In this document: positions 21,594-23,753 of the stretch, piece by piece
Layout of the letters: each line of letters starts with the position of its first letter
How positions within the stretch are numbered: position 1 is the first letter of the stretch
Source: a virus
DNA: 23,753 bases
Reading direction: 5' to 3' (one strand)
Virus record (IMG/VR): IMGVR_UViG_3300033149_001422
Span: 1-23,753 of that record
Position numbers and translations under genes: made by a program
Notes under the pieces: model-generated
What the model was told of the DNA's origin: nothing
The model's input: the letters and a program-made list of their open reading frames with translations, nothing else
The model's database searches: none

Positions 21594-22511
21594 ATGGCTT
21601 TCACAATGACATCTACAGTTAAGAAACTATTGCAAGAGCGCGCTAACTCATTGAAAGAAGTACGTAGCGAGCTGGCTGAAGGGACAGATTTGTTCGATTT
21701 ATTAAGCGAAGTGCAAGATAAGTTTGATAGTAGCGCGGGGCATACACACGCGGGCACAAGTGAAGATGCGCCCCAACTGGACTGGGATACTTGCTGGAGT
21801 GATGCTGAACATTCGCATGAGAGCAGCGCAGAGGGCGCGCTCCTAACGCCTGGTAAGTTCTTGAATACTGCTTCTTATGTATACTTTTTCGATGACTTTC
21901 TCGGTTACGATTTGAATGTTACAGATGGGTTCTGGCAGGAAACTGATACATCAGCCGCTGGTTCGCCAACGCTAGGAATAGCGACTGATGCGCATGCTGG
22001 CGAGTATCAGTTGAAATGTGATAATACAGATGAAGCTCAATATCTTACATTGAGTTTTGGTGACCAGTTGCAGTTCGATATAGATAAAGATATAGTATTC
22101 GAGGCTCGATTCAAGGTGTGCGCGACTGACATTACAACTAATGAACGAGTTGTTATAGGTATGGCAGGTAATAGAAATGATACTCTTGATAGTGTGGCGC
22201 AACACGCATGGTTCAGACTTGAGGCTAATATGAACATACTGCTCGAGTCTGATGATGGTACTAATGATAATAACGATAAAGATAGCGGAGTAGATGCAAC
22301 TGCTGATTCTTATAATACATTGAAGATAGATTTCTCTGACACTAGCAATGTGTTATTCTATATAGATGGTACTAACTATACCGCATCAACCACATTCGAC
22401 ATGAGCAACTACAATGGCGCATTACAACCAATAGTCGAGCTCCAAAAGGATAGCGGGACAACTACACCTGAAGTGCGCATAGACTATATTAAAATAACCT
22501 GCGCGAGGTAG
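21594..22511 (+). CDS. Virion protein with concanavalin-like beta-sandwich, 305 aa
   Basis: A short N-terminal coiled coil (VKKLLQERANSLKEVRSEL) and a GHTHAG motif, common near metal-binding or trimeric phage fibres, precede a beta-sandwich from about residue 92 (YVYFFDDFLGYDL). The pattern EARFKVCATD, AWFRLEANMNILLESDDGT and YNTLKIDFSDTSNVLFYIDG resembles LamG/concanavalin-type lectin domains. It could bind surface glycans or act as a head fibre. AAGGAGG lies upstream. No family is firmly identified. Confidence 0.6.
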   Translation: MAFTMTSTVKKLLQERANSLKEVRSELAEGTDLFDLLSEVQDKFDSSAGHTHAGTSEDAPQLDWDTCWSDAEHSHESSAEGALLTPGKFLNTASYVYFFDDFLGYDLNVTDGFWQETDTSAAGSPTLGIATDAHAGEYQLKCDNTDEAQYLTLSFGDQLQFDIDKDIVFEARFKVCATDITTNERVVIGMAGNRNDTLDSVAQHAWFRLEANMNILLESDDGTNDNNDKDSGVDATADSYNTLKIDFSDTSNVLFYIDGTNYTASTTFDMSNYNGALQPIVELQKDSGTTTPEVRIDYIKITCAR

Positions 22512-22519
22512 GGTAACAA

Positions 22520-23410
22520 ATGGCTGAGCTAATACCTGAATGTTTAACTGACTTGAATAGGTTAAGCGAGTTTGCAAGTATAAGTTCTAATTACTCTAGC
22601 GATGATAAAGAAATGTATAAACAACTTATTAACAGTTGTTCAAGGTTCATACTCAGCTTCTTGAGAACAGATTCACTTAAATACCGTACGGTATCAGACG
22701 AGATTCATAACGGAGAAGGTTCTGATACTATACTAACTAAATATACGCCTATATTAAGTGTATCCTCTTTATATTCTGATTCTACACATGACTTTGACGA
22801 TGCTACACTAGTTGATGCGGACGATTATTATATAGAGAACGCAGATGCAGGTATTGTAAGGCTTAAACACGGCGAGTTCCCAAGCGCATTATATTCGGTT
22901 AAGATTTCGTATTCAACTGGCTACTCGCTTATACCTATTAACAACTATAGCTTAGTATTTAATGAGGGTGGCGATGATTTAACTGCTACTATAAGCGCTG
23001 GGAACTATAATGCCAGCGCGCTCGCTGCTGAACTGCAAACACAGCTTAATGCAACTGGTAATGACACGCATACAGTTACCTATTCAGAAGTTACACATAA
23101 ACTAACATTCAGTTCTGATGGCGATGCATTAGAATTCAAATGGACAAGCTCAACTCAACTTGGTTACGAGATAGGCGTAGACACAAGTAGCGACTATACT
23201 GGCGCAACTGAATATGATACTGATTACCCGTTACTATCTATACCTGAAGACATAGCGCTTGCATGTAACCAGTTAGTACGCTGGTTACATACAGAAATCG
23301 TGGATAATAATATAGGTAAAATAGCTGATGACCAGTACAGTTTTGACTTTTCTAATATTCCTATGTATATACTAGATAATATTAAGCATCATCAGAGGAT
23401 AACAAAGTGA
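22520..23410 (+). CDS. Head-tail connector (adaptor) with an inserted domain
   Basis: Residues 1-50 (helical, ISSNYSSDDKEMYKQLINSC) and 52-135 (beta region with YTPILSVSSLYSD and ADDYYIENADAGIVRL), together with the C-terminal helices (PEDIALACNQLVRWLHTEIV, 245-270), match phage adaptor proteins of the HK97 gp6 type that join portal to tail. Between them, about 138-240, lies an extra beta domain (YSLVFNEGGDDLTATISAGN, SALAAELQTQLNATGNDTHT, HKLTFSSDG). This inserted domain resembles a module found in phage structural proteins and is not part of the usual adaptor. The connector call rests on both halves and the position. Confidence 0.65.
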   Translation: MAELIPECLTDLNRLSEFASISSNYSSDDKEMYKQLINSCSRFILSFLRTDSLKYRTVSDEIHNGEGSDTILTKYTPILSVSSLYSDSTHDFDDATLVDADDYYIENADAGIVRLKHGEFPSALYSVKISYSTGYSLIPINNYSLVFNEGGDDLTATISAGNYNASALAAELQTQLNATGNDTHTVTYSEVTHKLTFSSDGDALEFKWTSSTQLGYEIGVDTSSDYTGATEYDTDYPLLSIPEDIALACNQLVRWLHTEIVDNNIGKIADDQYSFDFSNIPMYILDNIKHHQRITK

Positions 23411-23753
23411 AGCGCGAGTTATCAGTGGGGTTCGTGGTTAAAGATACAGTTAAGAATAAGATTGTTAATCTTGACATGATACAAGATAGCGTACGCGATA
23501 TTCTAATAGGCGCGATATGGGACGCGTTTCAATATACAATGGCAGAAACTGCCGCTGATTACTGGAACGCTACTAACGATGAAACTGGCACACATATCCA
23601 GAGTGAACATATAAGCTCGATGCTAAGGTTCAGGTTAGGCAGAAGCCAGCCTATAACTTTTGATAGATTTACGCGGGAAAAGCCACGTTCTGTAAGAGTT
23701 ACGCCACAAGATGTAACACCGCGCACGCCTCGTGATTATCATATGTTCTACAG
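23407..23753 (+). CDS. Partial protein, likely head completion or tail gene
   Basis: A GTG start overlaps the previous stop (GTGA), with AGAGG eight bases upstream. The frame is open to the end of the window, so only about 115 residues are visible: (M)KRELSVGFVVKDTVKNK, IVNLDMIQDSVRDIL, then IHSEH-like polar helices and a basic segment. Its place after the connector suggests a neck or tail-completion protein. No family is recognised. Confidence 0.6.
   Translation, partial: MKRELSVGFVVKDTVKNKIVNLDMIQDSVRDILIGAIWDAFQYTMAETAADYWNATNDETGTHIQSEHISSMLRFRLGRSQPITFDRFTREKPRSVRVTPQDVTPRTPRDYHMFY

Noticed and set aside
1-23753. tRNA, integrase, transposase or complete att sites
   Set aside because: I looked for T-loop motifs, tyrosine or serine recombinase signatures and DDE motifs and saw none that hold up.

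Overview
The window reads as part of a tailed double-stranded DNA phage or prophage (Caudoviricetes) with an HK97-type head. The evidence is a contiguous terminase small subunit, terminase large subunit, portal, prohead protease, scaffold, major capsid and connector series, all on the + strand. The DNA is AT-rich, with heavy use of ATA, TAT, GCG and CGC codons. Shine-Dalgarno sites precede most genes, and two near-consensus sigma70 promoters with extended -10 elements are visible. These point to a bacterial host using a housekeeping sigma factor. I cannot name the host, and I see no integrase, polymerase, tRNA or CRISPR array.

Layout. 1-1116 is a low-complexity TA-rich left end with one or two small genes, then a control region holding three 21-bp dyads and a promoter. 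1117-2039 carries a ribbon-helix-helix protein, a winged-helix-like protein that appears frameshifted, and a multi-zinc-ribbon protein. 2036-4563 looks like a lysis or glycan-degradation group: an SLT lytic transglycosylase, a small zinc-ribbon protein, a GH113-like TIM-barrel glycosidase and two small membrane proteins. 4564-5660 looks like a separate cassette: a DnaJ-type zinc-motif gene with a near-leaderless promoter, two diverged copies of a structured repeat, and a promoter-to-terminator unit likely to make an RNA of about 230 nt. 5670-7112 holds an Hjc-like nuclease, two unknown proteins and one minus-strand zinc-ribbon gene.

7132-12875 is the packaging block (TerS, TerL, portal), followed by a large multidomain ATP-dependent DNA ligase. 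A small DUF2292-like gene and a strong terminator come next. 13140-15599 holds a pectate-lyase-fold tail spike flanked by small beta-rich proteins. 15613-18538 encodes an 800-residue fusion of Dam-type adenine methylase, a LigD-like phosphoesterase region and an XkdF-like prohead protease, then a scaffold-like gene with an internal start. Major capsid, a wHTH fusion protein, a decoration-like protein, a lectin-fold protein, a head-tail connector with an inserted domain, and a cut-off gene complete the window.

The most interesting inference concerns the ligase and the methylase fusion. Both lie among head genes and appear to share an N-terminal helical module, and one carries the prohead protease at its C-terminus. 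This fits enzymes packaged into the capsid, cut free by the protease and injected with the genome to repair ends and modify DNA (the 'polyvalent protein' idea). GATC is almost absent from the window, which is consistent with pressure from a GATC-directed restriction system.
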